Of a stretch of DNA of 64,000 nt, positions 1-10,255 are shown in pieces. Position numbers and translations under genes: made by a program. This DNA comes from Prosapia bicincta (Eukaryota; Arthropoda; Insecta; Hemiptera; Cercopidae). The DNA is taken from the NCBI GenBank assembly GCA_036971475.1, contig JBAIZL010000010.1:11537526-11601525 (forward strand). The letters are read 5' to 3'. The notes under the pieces were generated by a model. The model was not told where the DNA came from. It saw only the letters and a program-made list of their open reading frames with translations, and did no database searches. Every line of letters starts with the position of its first letter. The first letter of the stretch is position 1.

Positions 1-458
1 TGTTAGGGCCGCTTCGCCAAGTCACAAACTGGGATAGTACTGTAACAATAAGGACGGCAAGGTGTAACGAGCTTTCATGAAACATCTCCACAAACCTCAT
101 GCTGTTCGCAAAACCTACGTACATTCCTAGAAATGGAATAAACCAACGTACTGTTCTACTTCCCTTCTCACCTAGAAATATTACTTTATCACTGCGAAAC
201 CATTATAAATAAGATTATATTATCTTTAAAAAATCTATTTTTTGCATTTTCCTAACGTTATTCGGATTATCCGGATGTCCAAAGGGCTGCAATTTCCTTT
301 AGATTATATTTGACATGTAATTATAATTATATTCCCGATACATAATCCCTATTGGGAACAATGGCCATAATTATAACTTGGAGAAACTGTGCTGTAATTT
401 GTAACTATGAAGAAATAAACCTTCTTCAACCATAAATATCTTTTATATTGGTGAACTT

Positions 459-531
459 TTCGATTGCAAAGCAATCATCTTTCGAGGAAATTACTAAAAG
501 ACTACAAAAGTATGATTGCTCTGCAATCGAA
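459..531. repeat. nested inverted repeat (hairpin of hairpins)
   Basis: The 20-nt segment at 459-478 (TTCGATTGCAAAGCAATCAT) is the reverse complement of 512-531 with one mismatch, separated by 33 nt. Each arm is also a small hairpin of its own: GATTGC-AAA-GCAATC at 462-476 and GATTGC-TCT-GCAATC at 514-528. The strand can therefore fold either as one long stem or as two short hairpins. It could be the core of a foldback element or MITE, but I see no target-site duplication. The pairing is read directly; any function is unknown. Confidence 0.6.
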
Positions 532-1090
532 ATGTACATCAGAACGTAAATAAAACGTTTTTGTGGTTCAAGAAACTTTTTTGTTTATAAGCAATAAAAA
601 CCGTATTTGCTCATTGTAACCCATAGGTTATAATCCTTCTCACTTCCAGGGAGCTTTACAACCTCCCTTATAGGGCGACGGGTAGTCCGGCTTGCAGTGG
701 CGGCTGATGCCTGAAGCCTAAAGGGGTTGCAGATCGTAAAGAGTGAGTTTTTTGTTAGCTTAAAGGGGTGTTATAGGGGAAATAGATATAGGGGCTCTAT
801 ACTGCTTAATATTTTGTGATTTATTCTATTGAAAGAGATATATTGGCATTTTTTATTTTATTTTCACTTATTTAAGACTTCGGATCTCAAGTCATGGGTT
901 TATTTAATAAACAAGCCAATCTCAATTAATTATTAACTGTGAATGTCAACATATTCTGTTAAGGTTCAAATTATTAAAGCAATAAAAATAAATAAGATAC
1001 AGGAACAAAACTTACTGATTTGACTAGAAACTCAGAGCGGAGAGCAAATGCGTCTCTTCGGACGGAGCCGATATTCCCCGAATACTCCCG

Positions 1091-1113
1091 AGGTTGCAAG
1101 CCGTTTGCAACCT
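1091..1113. repeat. short perfect inverted repeat
   Basis: AGGTTGCAA at 1091-1099 pairs with TTGCAACCT at 1105-1113 around a 5-nt loop. There is no following T-run and no coding context. It lies in a GC-richer patch and may be part of an old mobile element or chance. Confidence 0.45.
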
Positions 1114-1394
1114 AATGGAGCTTACGACGGTGACTGACTGTTTTAGTCTGTCTGGAGCTTCCAATGATTTTTCTCCATTACGAGTGACATCACTGGGTGT
1201 TGCTGGTTTCCCTGCAACCAGGCCGAACAAGATTGTTTGGGACTGCGCAAACAGTCACTGCAACAGTCTCTGGTTTGGGGGTTGCGCAATGCTGGCTTGT
1301 ACTTGTTAGTATCGCACAGCTTTACATACAAAGATCCAACACTTGTACGCGATAAAGTGCTTTCACGTTTGAAGTGAACAATTGTTAATAAAAC

Positions 1395-1620
1395 CTATAA
1401 TCCACAAGTATACTTAAACAAGAACGAAAAACTAACTACCCACAACACAAATACTTTATTTGTTATTAAGACATGTTTCGACAAACCGACTTGTCTTCTG
1501 TTTTCAACAGTGAGTTTTTGTCCTTTTGTCCAATAGTATTCTTGTATGACACAACATTTGCCGTTCGACAAGAATGGCCTGCTTTCTACGTGTCTACGGA
1601 TTAATACGAAACGCAATAAA
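1395..1620 (-). mobile_element. possible degenerate retroelement tail
   Basis: Read on the minus strand, this segment has a 73-codon open frame and then, near 1506-1470, an AGAAGA motif, a small stem (GACAA / TTGTC) and CGAAAC, followed by an AATAAA-like signal. Many invertebrate retroelement ends carry a hammerhead-like CTGANGA-stem-GAAAC arrangement, and this looks like a damaged version: the first bases read CAGAAGA. There is no reverse-transcriptase motif. The assignment rests on this short pattern alone and could be chance. Confidence 0.2.
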
Positions 1621-1984
1621 CATTGCTGATCTCATTTAAGTGCGGTCTCAAACCGCAATAATTAAATCCTATGGTGAACATAGGAGAACGTAAAATACTT
1701 ACAAGATGTCTGCATAAGCTGATGAAAACCGTTTCCCTCAGTTTTAATTCATTTTGATCTGATCTGATTTTTACCTGATCTTCGAAACTTTACAACCCTA
1801 ATAATCACAGCGTTACTATACAAATGTAATAAGTCAACACGAATACGCGGCAACAAGCAAAAGTCGCCACAGCTGATCTAGAAGCCAGCTACAGCTGATT
1901 CAGTTCCAGTACTGTTTATTTTAGCGCATACGGTGCCATTAGCTTCTTCCACGAAGGGACAGATTTACGTTTGTTTCTTGTGCA

Positions 1985-2090
1985 TTTTAAAGTCGTATAA
2001 ACAAAACTTTTTAGAGTCAAATCTTACATAGGTCAACAAAGACAAATTTTAATTCAGTTACTTTTTATTAAATAATTATAATTCATATAA
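1985..2090 (+). repeat. dispersed repeat, copy 1
   Basis: This resembles 10018-10095 in the spacer between the inverted satellite arms. Both contain TTTAAAGTCG, then related sequence ending in an A-rich stretch, then the identical 19-mer ACTTTTTATTAAATAATTA. Copy 1 has roughly 30 extra bases between the two anchors. It is probably an old interspersed repeat or transposon fragment. Low complexity weakens the match. Confidence 0.35.
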
Positions 2091-2627
2091 ACAAATTAAC
2101 ATAACCTATGCTTCAAAAAAGCTGTTATACCACGTAGCCTATAATATAAACTCAGCTGTTTTATGAAATCATATGTTAACAATTATTTTAAGCCAAATGG
2201 GACGAAATAACTATATTGCATAGGAGTAATTTACTAGTATACAAGCGCTAAAACATATCAAGTTCCTACAAGGTATGTAGGATATCCATATTCCTCTCTG
2301 GATATGAATGGTACAGTGGGAAGATCATTGCTAGAGCCTGTATTGTAATACCTAGGAGGCATTGTTCTCCTCCTATGGGGGGCTTATTTCTCCTCTGAGG
2401 GGGGAGCAGTTTGGTAGTATTAGGAATTTATGTTGGTATCACTGGGATAAGCTGGTAACAATGTTAAAATTGTTTCGTTTATAACCCCAAAACTATAATA
2501 TCACTGTAAGTGCACAGCATTACTAGTTAGTTAAAACAAAACTATCTAAATTAAAGTAAAACCACAACATCTAATGTTTAGTTGACCTAACCAGCTTCCA
2601 TTTCATACTCACATTGTAGTTCTTGAC

Positions 2628-2705
2628 AAAGTATAAATGTGAGGGGGGCGTGACCTTATGTCAGGTGTCAAGGGGGGCACTGAAACGTTGAGAACCCGAA
2701 TGTTA
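2628..2705 (-). mobile_element. possible hAT-type non-autonomous element end
   Basis: On the minus strand the segment begins near GGTTCTCAACGTTTCAGTG and continues through two C-runs (GCCCCCC). Many animal hAT MITEs begin with a GGTTCTCAA-type terminal sequence followed by such C-rich stretches. No matching opposite end or 8-bp target duplication was found, so this is a weak call from terminal resemblance. Confidence 0.22.
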
Positions 2706-2735
2706 AACCGAGTATCAACTTATGGTTCTAGGACT

Positions 2736-3610
2736 AGGCACAATTAGGCATCACATCGGACTACTAATTGAACTGTAGAAGGAGTTTACACAAGTTGGGG
2801 CATTGTGTACACAACACCACCTCTTCGTTGCGCTGAGCACAATTAGGCATCACATCGGGCTACTAATTAAACTGTAGAAGGATTTTACACAAGTTGGGGC
2901 ATTGTGTACACAACACCACCTCTTCGTTGCGCTGAGCACAATTAGGCATCACATCGGGCTAATAACCGAACTGTGGATGGGCTTTACACAAGTTCGGGCA
3001 TTGTGTACACAACACCACCTCTTCGTTGCGCTGAGCACAATTAGGCATCACATCGGGCTACTAACCGAACTGTGGATGGGCTTTACACAAGTTGGGGCAT
3101 TGTGTACACAACACCACCTCTTCGTTGCGCTGAGCACAATTAGGCATCACATCGGGCTACTAACCGAACTGTGGATGGGCTTTACACAAGTTCGGGCATT
3201 GTGTACACAACACCACCTCTTCGTTGCGCTGAGCACAATTAGGCATCACATCGGGCTACTAACCGAACTGTGGATGGGCTTTACACAAGTTCGGGCATTG
3301 TGTACACAACACCACCTCTTCGTTGCGCTGAGCACAATTAGGCATCACATCGGGCCACTAACCGAACTGTGGATGGGCTTTACACAAGTTCGGGCATTGT
3401 GTACACAACACCACCTCTTCGTTGCGCTGAGCACAATTAGGCATCACATCGGGCCACTAACCGAACTGTGGATGGGCTTTACACAAGTTGGGGCATTGTG
3501 TACACAACACCACCTCTTCGTTGCGCTGAGCACAATTAGGCATCACATCGGGCTACTAACCGAACTGTGGATGGGCTTTACACAAGTTCGGGCATTGTGT
3601 ACACAACACA
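2736..3610 (+). repeat. 99-bp tandem repeat, about 9 units
   Basis: The unit is exactly 99 bp: the anchor GAGCACAATTAGGCATCACA starts at 2835, 2934 and 3033. About 8.8 copies are present. The first two units are the most diverged (for example CTAATTGAACTGTAG instead of CTAACCGAACTGTGG), while the inner units are nearly identical, as expected if homogenisation fades at the edge. Interior variants are few: TTCGGGC versus TTGGGGC and GGCTAC versus GGCCAC. As 99 is 33 codons, an open frame runs through seven units (2902-3663), but the outer units carry stop codons and there is no other coding sign, so I treat it as a satellite or minisatellite and not a gene. Confidence 0.92.
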
Positions 3611-3904
3611 ACTTTGCTTTGGGCACAGTGGTATTCGGACGCAGACTTGAGGAGCTAGCATAATTACAGGCAATATATGTGACACCGCGCCTAATTATAC
3701 AAGTAACCAAGACCTCTCTCAGTTATATGTTAACGAGGTAGTGGCCGGGCCTTGTAATCTATCCTCGTACGTCACTCGCTCAGTTCTAGCTGCCAGCATT
3801 TTATGGTAAACATTACCACCTTTTGCTTTTTTAAGCAAATACAGCATTTACATTTTAAAATTCATGTTTTAAAATACGTTTAAAAGATTTTGTGCTACAA
3901 ACAG
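3611..3904. other. unique spacer between the 99-bp and 44/45-bp arrays
   Basis: About 290 bp without detectable tandem structure. It begins inside a broken 99-bp unit (ACACAACACAACTTTGC), is moderately GC-rich around 3720-3800, then becomes A/T-rich before the first 44-bp unit. No gene, RNA or transposon signature is recognised. Confidence 0.7.
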
Positions 3905-6900
3905 TGCTACTACACAGCTTTACTACGCCAGAGTCCCCCGTTATATTATATTACTACACAGCTGTACTACGTCAGAGTCCCCCGTTATATTACATTACTA
4001 CACAGCTGTACTACGTCAGAGTCGCTCGTTATATTACATTACTACACAGCTGTACTACGTCAGAGTCCCCCGTTATATTACATTACTAACACAGCTGTAC
4101 TACGTCAGAGTCCTCCGTTATATTACATTACTAACACAGCTGTACTACGTCAGAGTCCCCCGTTATATTACATTACTAACACAGCTGTACTACGTCAGAG
4201 TCCCCCGTTATATTACATTACTAACACAGCTGTACTACGTCAGAGTCCCCCGTTATATTACATTACTAACACAGCTGTACTACGTCAGAGTCCTCCGTTA
4301 TATTACATTACTAACACAGCTGTACTACGTCAGAGTCCCCCGTTATATTACATTACTAACACAGCTGTACTACGTCAGAGTCCCCCGTTATATTACATTA
4401 CTAACACAGCTGTACTACGTCAGAGTCCCCCGTTATATTACATCACTAACACAGCTGTACTACGTCAGAGTCCTCCGTTATATTACATTACTAACACAGC
4501 TGTACTACGTCAGAGTCCTCCGTTATATTACATTACTAACACAGCTGTACTACGTCAGAGTCCTCCGTTATATTACATTACTAACACAGCTGTACTACGT
4601 CAGAGTCCCCCGTTATATTACATTACTACACAGCTGTACTACGTCAGAGTCCCCCGTTATATTATATTACTAACACAGCTGTACTACGTCAGAGTCCTCC
4701 GTTATATTATATTACTAACACAGCTGTACTACGTCAGAGTCCCCCGTTATATTACATTACTACACAGCTGTACTACGTCAGAGTCCCCCGTTATATTACA
4801 TTACTAACACAGCTGTACTACGCCAGAGTCCCCCGTTATATTACATTACTACACAGCTGTACTACGTCAGAGTCCCCCGTTATATTACATTACTAACACA
4901 GCTGTACTACGTCAGAGTCCCCCATTATATTACATTACTAACACAGCTGTACTACGTCAGAGTCCTCCGTTATATTACATTACTAACACAGCTGTACTAC
5001 GTCAGAGTCCTCCGTTATATTACATTACTAACACAGCTGTACTACGTCAGAGTCCCCCGTTATATTACATTACTAACACAGCTGTACTACGTCAGAGTCC
5101 CCCGTTATATTACATTACTACACAGCTGTACTACGTCAGAGTCCTCCGTTATATTACATTACTACACAGCTGTACTACGTCAGAGTCCCCCGTTATATTA
5201 CATTACTAACACAGCTGTACTACGTCAGAGTCCCACGTTATATTACATTACTAACACAGCTGTACTACGTCAGAGTCCTCCGTTATATTACATTACTAAC
5301 ACAGCTGTACTACGTCAGAGTCCTCCGTTATATTACATTACTAACACAGCTGTACTACGTCAGAGTCCCCCGTTATATTACATTACTACACAGCTGTACT
5401 ACGTCAGAGTCCTCCGTTATATTACATTACTAACACAGCTGTACTACGCCAGAGTCCCCCGTTATATTACATTACTAACACAGCTGTACTACGTCAGAGT
5501 CCCCCGTTATATTACATTACTACACAGCTGTACTACGTCAGAGTCCCCCGTTATATTACATTACTAACACAGCTGTACTACGTCAGAGTCCCCCGTTATA
5601 TTACATTACTAACACAGCTGTACTACGTCAGAGTCCTCCGTTATATTACATTACTAACACAGCTGTACTACGTCAGAGTCCCCCGTTATATTACATTACT
5701 ACACAGCTGTACTACGTCAGAGTCCTCCGTTATATTACATTACTACACAGCTGTACTACGTCAGAGTCCTCCGTTATATTACATTACTAACACAGCTGTA
5801 CTACGTCAGAGTCCCCCGTTATATTACATTACTACACAGCTGTACTACGTCAGAGTCCTCCGTTATATTACATTACTACACAGGTGTACTACGCCAGAGT
5901 CCTCCGTTATATTACATTACTAACACAGCTGTACTACGTCAGAGTCCCCCGTTATATTACATTACTACACAGCTGTACTACGTCAGAGTCCTCCGTTATA
6001 TTACATTACTACACAGGTGTACTACGCCAGAGTCCTCCGTTATATTACATTACTACATAGCTGTACTACGTCAGAGTCCTCCGTTATATTACATTACTAA
6101 CACAGCTGTACTACGTCAGAGTCCCCCGTTATATTACATTACTAACACAGCTGTACTACGTCAGAGTCCCCCGTTATATTACATTACTACACAGCTGTAC
6201 TACGTCAGAGTCCTCCGTTATATTACATTACTACACAGGTGTACTACGCCAGAGTCCTCCGTTATATTACATTACTAACACAGCTGTACTACGTCAGAGT
6301 CCCCCGTTATATTACATTACTAACACAGCTGTACTACGTCAGAGTCCCCCGTTATATTACATTACTACACAGCTGTACTACGTCAGAGTCCTCCGTTATA
6401 TTACATTACTACACAGCTGTACTACGTCAGAGTCCTCCGTTATATTACATTACTAACACAGCTGTACTACGTCAGAGTCCTCCGTTATATTACATTACTA
6501 ACACAGCTGTACTACGTCAGAGTCCCCCATTATATTACATTACTAACACAGCTGTACTACGTCAGAGTCCCCCGTTATATTACACTACTACACAGCTGTA
6601 CTACGTCAGAGTCCCCCGTTATATTACTACACAGGTGTACTACGCCAGAGTCCTCCGTTATATTACATTACTAACACAGCTGTACTACGTCAGAGTCCCC
6701 CGTTATATTACATTACTACACAGCTGTACTACGTCAGAGTCCCCCGTTATATTACATTACTAACACAGCTGTACTACGTCAGAGTCCTCCGTTATATTAC
6801 ATTACTAACACAGCTGTACTACGTCAGAGTTCCCCGTTATATTACATTACTAACACAGCTGTACTACGTCAGAGTCCTCCGTTATATTACATTACTAACA

Positions 6901-9900
6901 CAGCTGTACTACGCCAGAGTCCTCCATTATATTACATTACTAACACAGCTGTACTACGTCAGAGTCCTCCGTTATATTACATTACTAACACAGCTGTACT
7001 ACGTCAGAGTCCCCCGTTATATTACATTACTAACACAGCTGTACTACGCCAGAGTCCTCCATTATATTACATTACTAACACAGCTGTACTACGTCAGAGT
7101 CCTCCGTTATATTACATTACTAACACAGCTGTACTACGCCAGAGTCCTCCATTATATTACATTACTAACACAGCTGTACTACGTCAGAGTCCTCCGTTAT
7201 ATTACATTACTAACACAGCTGTACTACGTCAGAGTCCCCCGTTATATTACATTACTAACACAGCTGTACTACGCCAGAGTCCTCCATTATATTACATTAC
7301 TAACACAGCTGTACTACGTCAGAGTCCCCCGTTATATTACATTACTACACAGCTGTACTACGTCAGAGTCCTCCGTTATATTACATTACTACACAGCTGT
7401 ACTACGTCAGAGGCCTCCGTTATATTACATTACTAACACAGCTGTACTACGCCAGAGTCCTCCATTATATTACATTACTAACACAGCTGTACTACGCCAG
7501 AGTCCTCCATTATATTACATTACTAACACAGCTGTACTACGTCAGAGTCCTCCGTTATATTACATTACTAACACAGCTGTACTACGTCAGAGTCCCCCGT
7601 TATATTACATTACTAACACAGCTGTACTACGTCAGAGTCCCCCATTATATTACATTACTAACACAGCTGTACTACGTCAGAGTCCTCCGTTATATTACAT
7701 TACTAACACAGCTGTACTACGTCAGAGTCCTCCGTTATATTACATTACTAACACAGCTGTACTACGTCAGAGTCCCCCGTTATATTACATTACTAACACA
7801 GCTGTACTACGTCAGAGTCCTCCGTTATATTACATTACTAACACAGCTGTACTACGTCAGAGTCCCCCGTTATATTACATTACTAACACAGCTGTACTAC
7901 GTCAGAGTCCCCCGTTATATTACATTACTAACACAGCTGTACTACGTCAGAGTCCTCCGTTATATTACATTACTAACACAGCTGTACTACGTCAGAGTCC
8001 CCCGTTATATTACATTACTAACACAGCTGTACTACGTCAGAGTCCTCCGTTATATTACATTACTAACACAGCTGTACTACGTCAGAGTCCTCCGTTATAT
8101 TACATTACTAACACAGCTGTACTACGTCAGAGTCCCCCGTTATATTACATTACTAACACAGCTGTACTACGTCAGAGTCCTCCGTTATATTACATTACTA
8201 ACACAGCTGTACTACGTCAGAGTCCCCCGTTATATTATATTACTAACACAGCTGTACTACGTCAGAGTCCCCCGTTATATTACATTACTACACAGCTGTA
8301 CTACGTCAGAGTCCCCCGTTATATTACATTACTACACAGCTGTACTACGTCAGAGTCCCCCGTTATATTACATCACTACACAGCTGTACTACGTCAGAGT
8401 CCCCCGTTATATTACTACACAGCTGTACTACGTCAGAGTCCTCCGTTATATTACATTACTAACACAGCTGTACTACGTCAGAGTCCTCCGTTATATTACA
8501 TTACTAACACAGCTGTACTACGTCAGAGTCCTCCGTTATATTACATTACTACACAGCTGTACTACGTCAGTGTCCCCCGTTATATTACATTACTACACAG
8601 CTGTACTACGTCAGTGTCCCCCGTTATATTACATTACTACACAGCTGTACTACGTCAGAGTACCCCGTTATATTACATTACTACACAGCTGTACTACGCC
8701 AGAGTCCCCCGTTATATTACATTACTACACAGCTGTACTACGTCAGAGTCCTCCGTTATATTACAATATTACACAGCTGTACTACGCCAGAGTCCCCCGT
8801 TATATTACATTACTACACAGCTGTACTACGCCAGAGTCACCCGTTATATTACAATATTACACAGCTGTACTACGTCAGAGTCCCCCGTTATATTACATTA
8901 CTACACAGCTGTACTACGCCAGAGTCCCCCGTTATATTGCATTACTACACAGCTGTACTACGTCAGAGTCCTCCGTTATATTACAATATTACACAGCTGT
9001 ACTACGCCAGAGTCCCCCGTTATATTACATTACTACACAGCTGTACTACGCCAGAGTCACCCGTTATATTACAAATATTACACAGCTGTACTACGCCAGA
9101 GTCCCCCGTTATATTACATTACTACACAGCTGTACTACGTCAGAGTACCCCGTTATATTACATTACTACACAGCTGTACTACGCCAGAGTCCCCCGTTAT
9201 ATTACATTACTACACAGCTGTACTACGCCAGAGTCACCCGTTATATTACAATATTACACAGCTGTACTACGCCAGAGTCCCCCGTTATATTACATTACTA
9301 CACAGCTGTACTACGCCAGAGTCCCCCGTTATATTACATTACTACACAGCTGTACTACGCCAGAGTCACCCGTTATATTACAATATTACACAGCTGTACT
9401 ACGTCAGAGTCCCCCGTTATATTACATTACTACACAGCTGTACTACGTCAGAGTCCCCCGTTATATTACATTACTACACAGCTGTACTACAACAGAGTCC
9501 ACCGTTATATTACATTACTACACAGCTGTACTACGTCAGAGTCCCCCGTTATATTACATTACTACACAGCTGTACTACGCCAGAGTCACCCGTTATATTA
9601 CAATATTACACAGCTGTACTACGTCAGAGTCCCCCGTTATATTACATTACTACACAGCTGTACTACGTCAGAGTCCCCCGTTATATTACATTACTACACA
9701 GCTGTACTACGTCAGAGTACCCCGTTATATTACATTACTACACAGCTGTACTACGTCAGAGTCCCCCGTTATATTACATTACTACACAGCTGTACTACGC
9801 CAGAGTCACCCGTTATATTACAATATTACACAGCTGTACTACGTCAGAGTCCCCCGTTATATTACATTACTACACAGCTGTACTACGTCAGAGTCCCCCG

Positions 9901-9991
9901 TTATATTACATTACTACACAGCTGTACTACGTCAGAGTACCCCGTTATATTACATTACTACACAGCTGTACTACGTCAGAGTCCTCCGTTA
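3905..9991 (+). repeat. 44/45-bp satellite, left arm, about 136 units
   Basis: The core unit reads ACACAGCTGTACTACGTCAG followed by AGTCCCCCGTTATATTACATTACT. Two length forms occur: 44 bp (TACTACACAG) and 45 bp (TACTAACACAG, one extra A). The 45-bp form makes up most of about 4085-8560; from about 8540 to the inner end only 44-bp units occur, with extra variants (CGCCAG, GTACCCC, ACAATATTACAC, GTGTCCCCC). Frequent substitutions are CCCCCG/CCTCCG and CGTCAG/CGCCAG. Because 45 bp is 15 codons, runs of that form stay open as a 15-residue repeat. This is a length effect and not evidence of a protein. Every unit holds a CAGCTG E-box and an ACGTCA half-site. Confidence 0.95.
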
Positions 9992-10255
9992 GGCCTACAA
10001 CAAGTGATATGAAAAAGAGTTTAAAGTCGATTCCTACTTATGTTAATAAAGAAAGGATTTTTTGTCACTTTTTATTAAATAATTAATATAAATATGACAG
10101 TCACATTATTAAGTAGCAATAGAAAGCGAAATTAATTAATTAAATTTAATTAATGAATAAATATTTCAATACAACTTCAAGAGTCGTCCTATGCAAGCTT
10201 AGAAAAATATATTAGATACGTAATCCCTTTTACCCAAACTCTTTGTAACTATATT
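9992..10255. other. 264-bp spacer (loop) between inverted satellite arms
   Basis: AT-rich, single-copy-looking DNA at the centre of the giant inverted repeat. It breaks the left arm after CCTCCGTTA and the right arm starts near GTAATATAACGGGGG. The first part (10018-10095) resembles 1985-2090. The later part contains an AATTAATGAATAAATATTT stretch resembling 20670-20692, next to another array. No gene is seen. Confidence 0.75.
10018..10095 (+). repeat. dispersed repeat, copy 2
   Basis: This is the partner of 1985-2090, sharing TTTAAAGTCG and the 19-mer ACTTTTTATTAAATAATTA, with a deletion of about 30 bp between them. It lies in the loop between the two inverted satellite arms, so an insertion may have sat at the point of inversion. 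Confidence 0.35.

Larger units (their letters stand above)
1..2735. other. AT-rich flank without a recognisable gene
   Basis: No convincing coding region is seen on either strand. The longest open frames are about 60-75 codons, overlap one another on opposite strands, and resemble no family I recognise. The stretch is AT-rich with many poly-A and poly-T runs, as in animal intergenic or intronic DNA. It contains several small inverted repeats and weak transposon traces, listed separately. A moderately GC-richer patch lies around 640-720 and another around 1040-1310; neither gives an extended reading frame. It ends where degenerate copies of the 99-bp satellite begin. Confidence 0.7.

Noticed and set aside
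694..730. Transposon terminus starting CAGTGGCGGCTGATG
   Set aside because: It resembles some DNA-transposon ends, but no inverted partner or target duplication was found in the flank.
2902..3663. 253-residue protein with a 33-residue repeat
   Set aside because: 99 is divisible by three, so one open frame is expected. The outer units contain stops in that frame, and no signal peptide, domain or unique N-terminus is visible.
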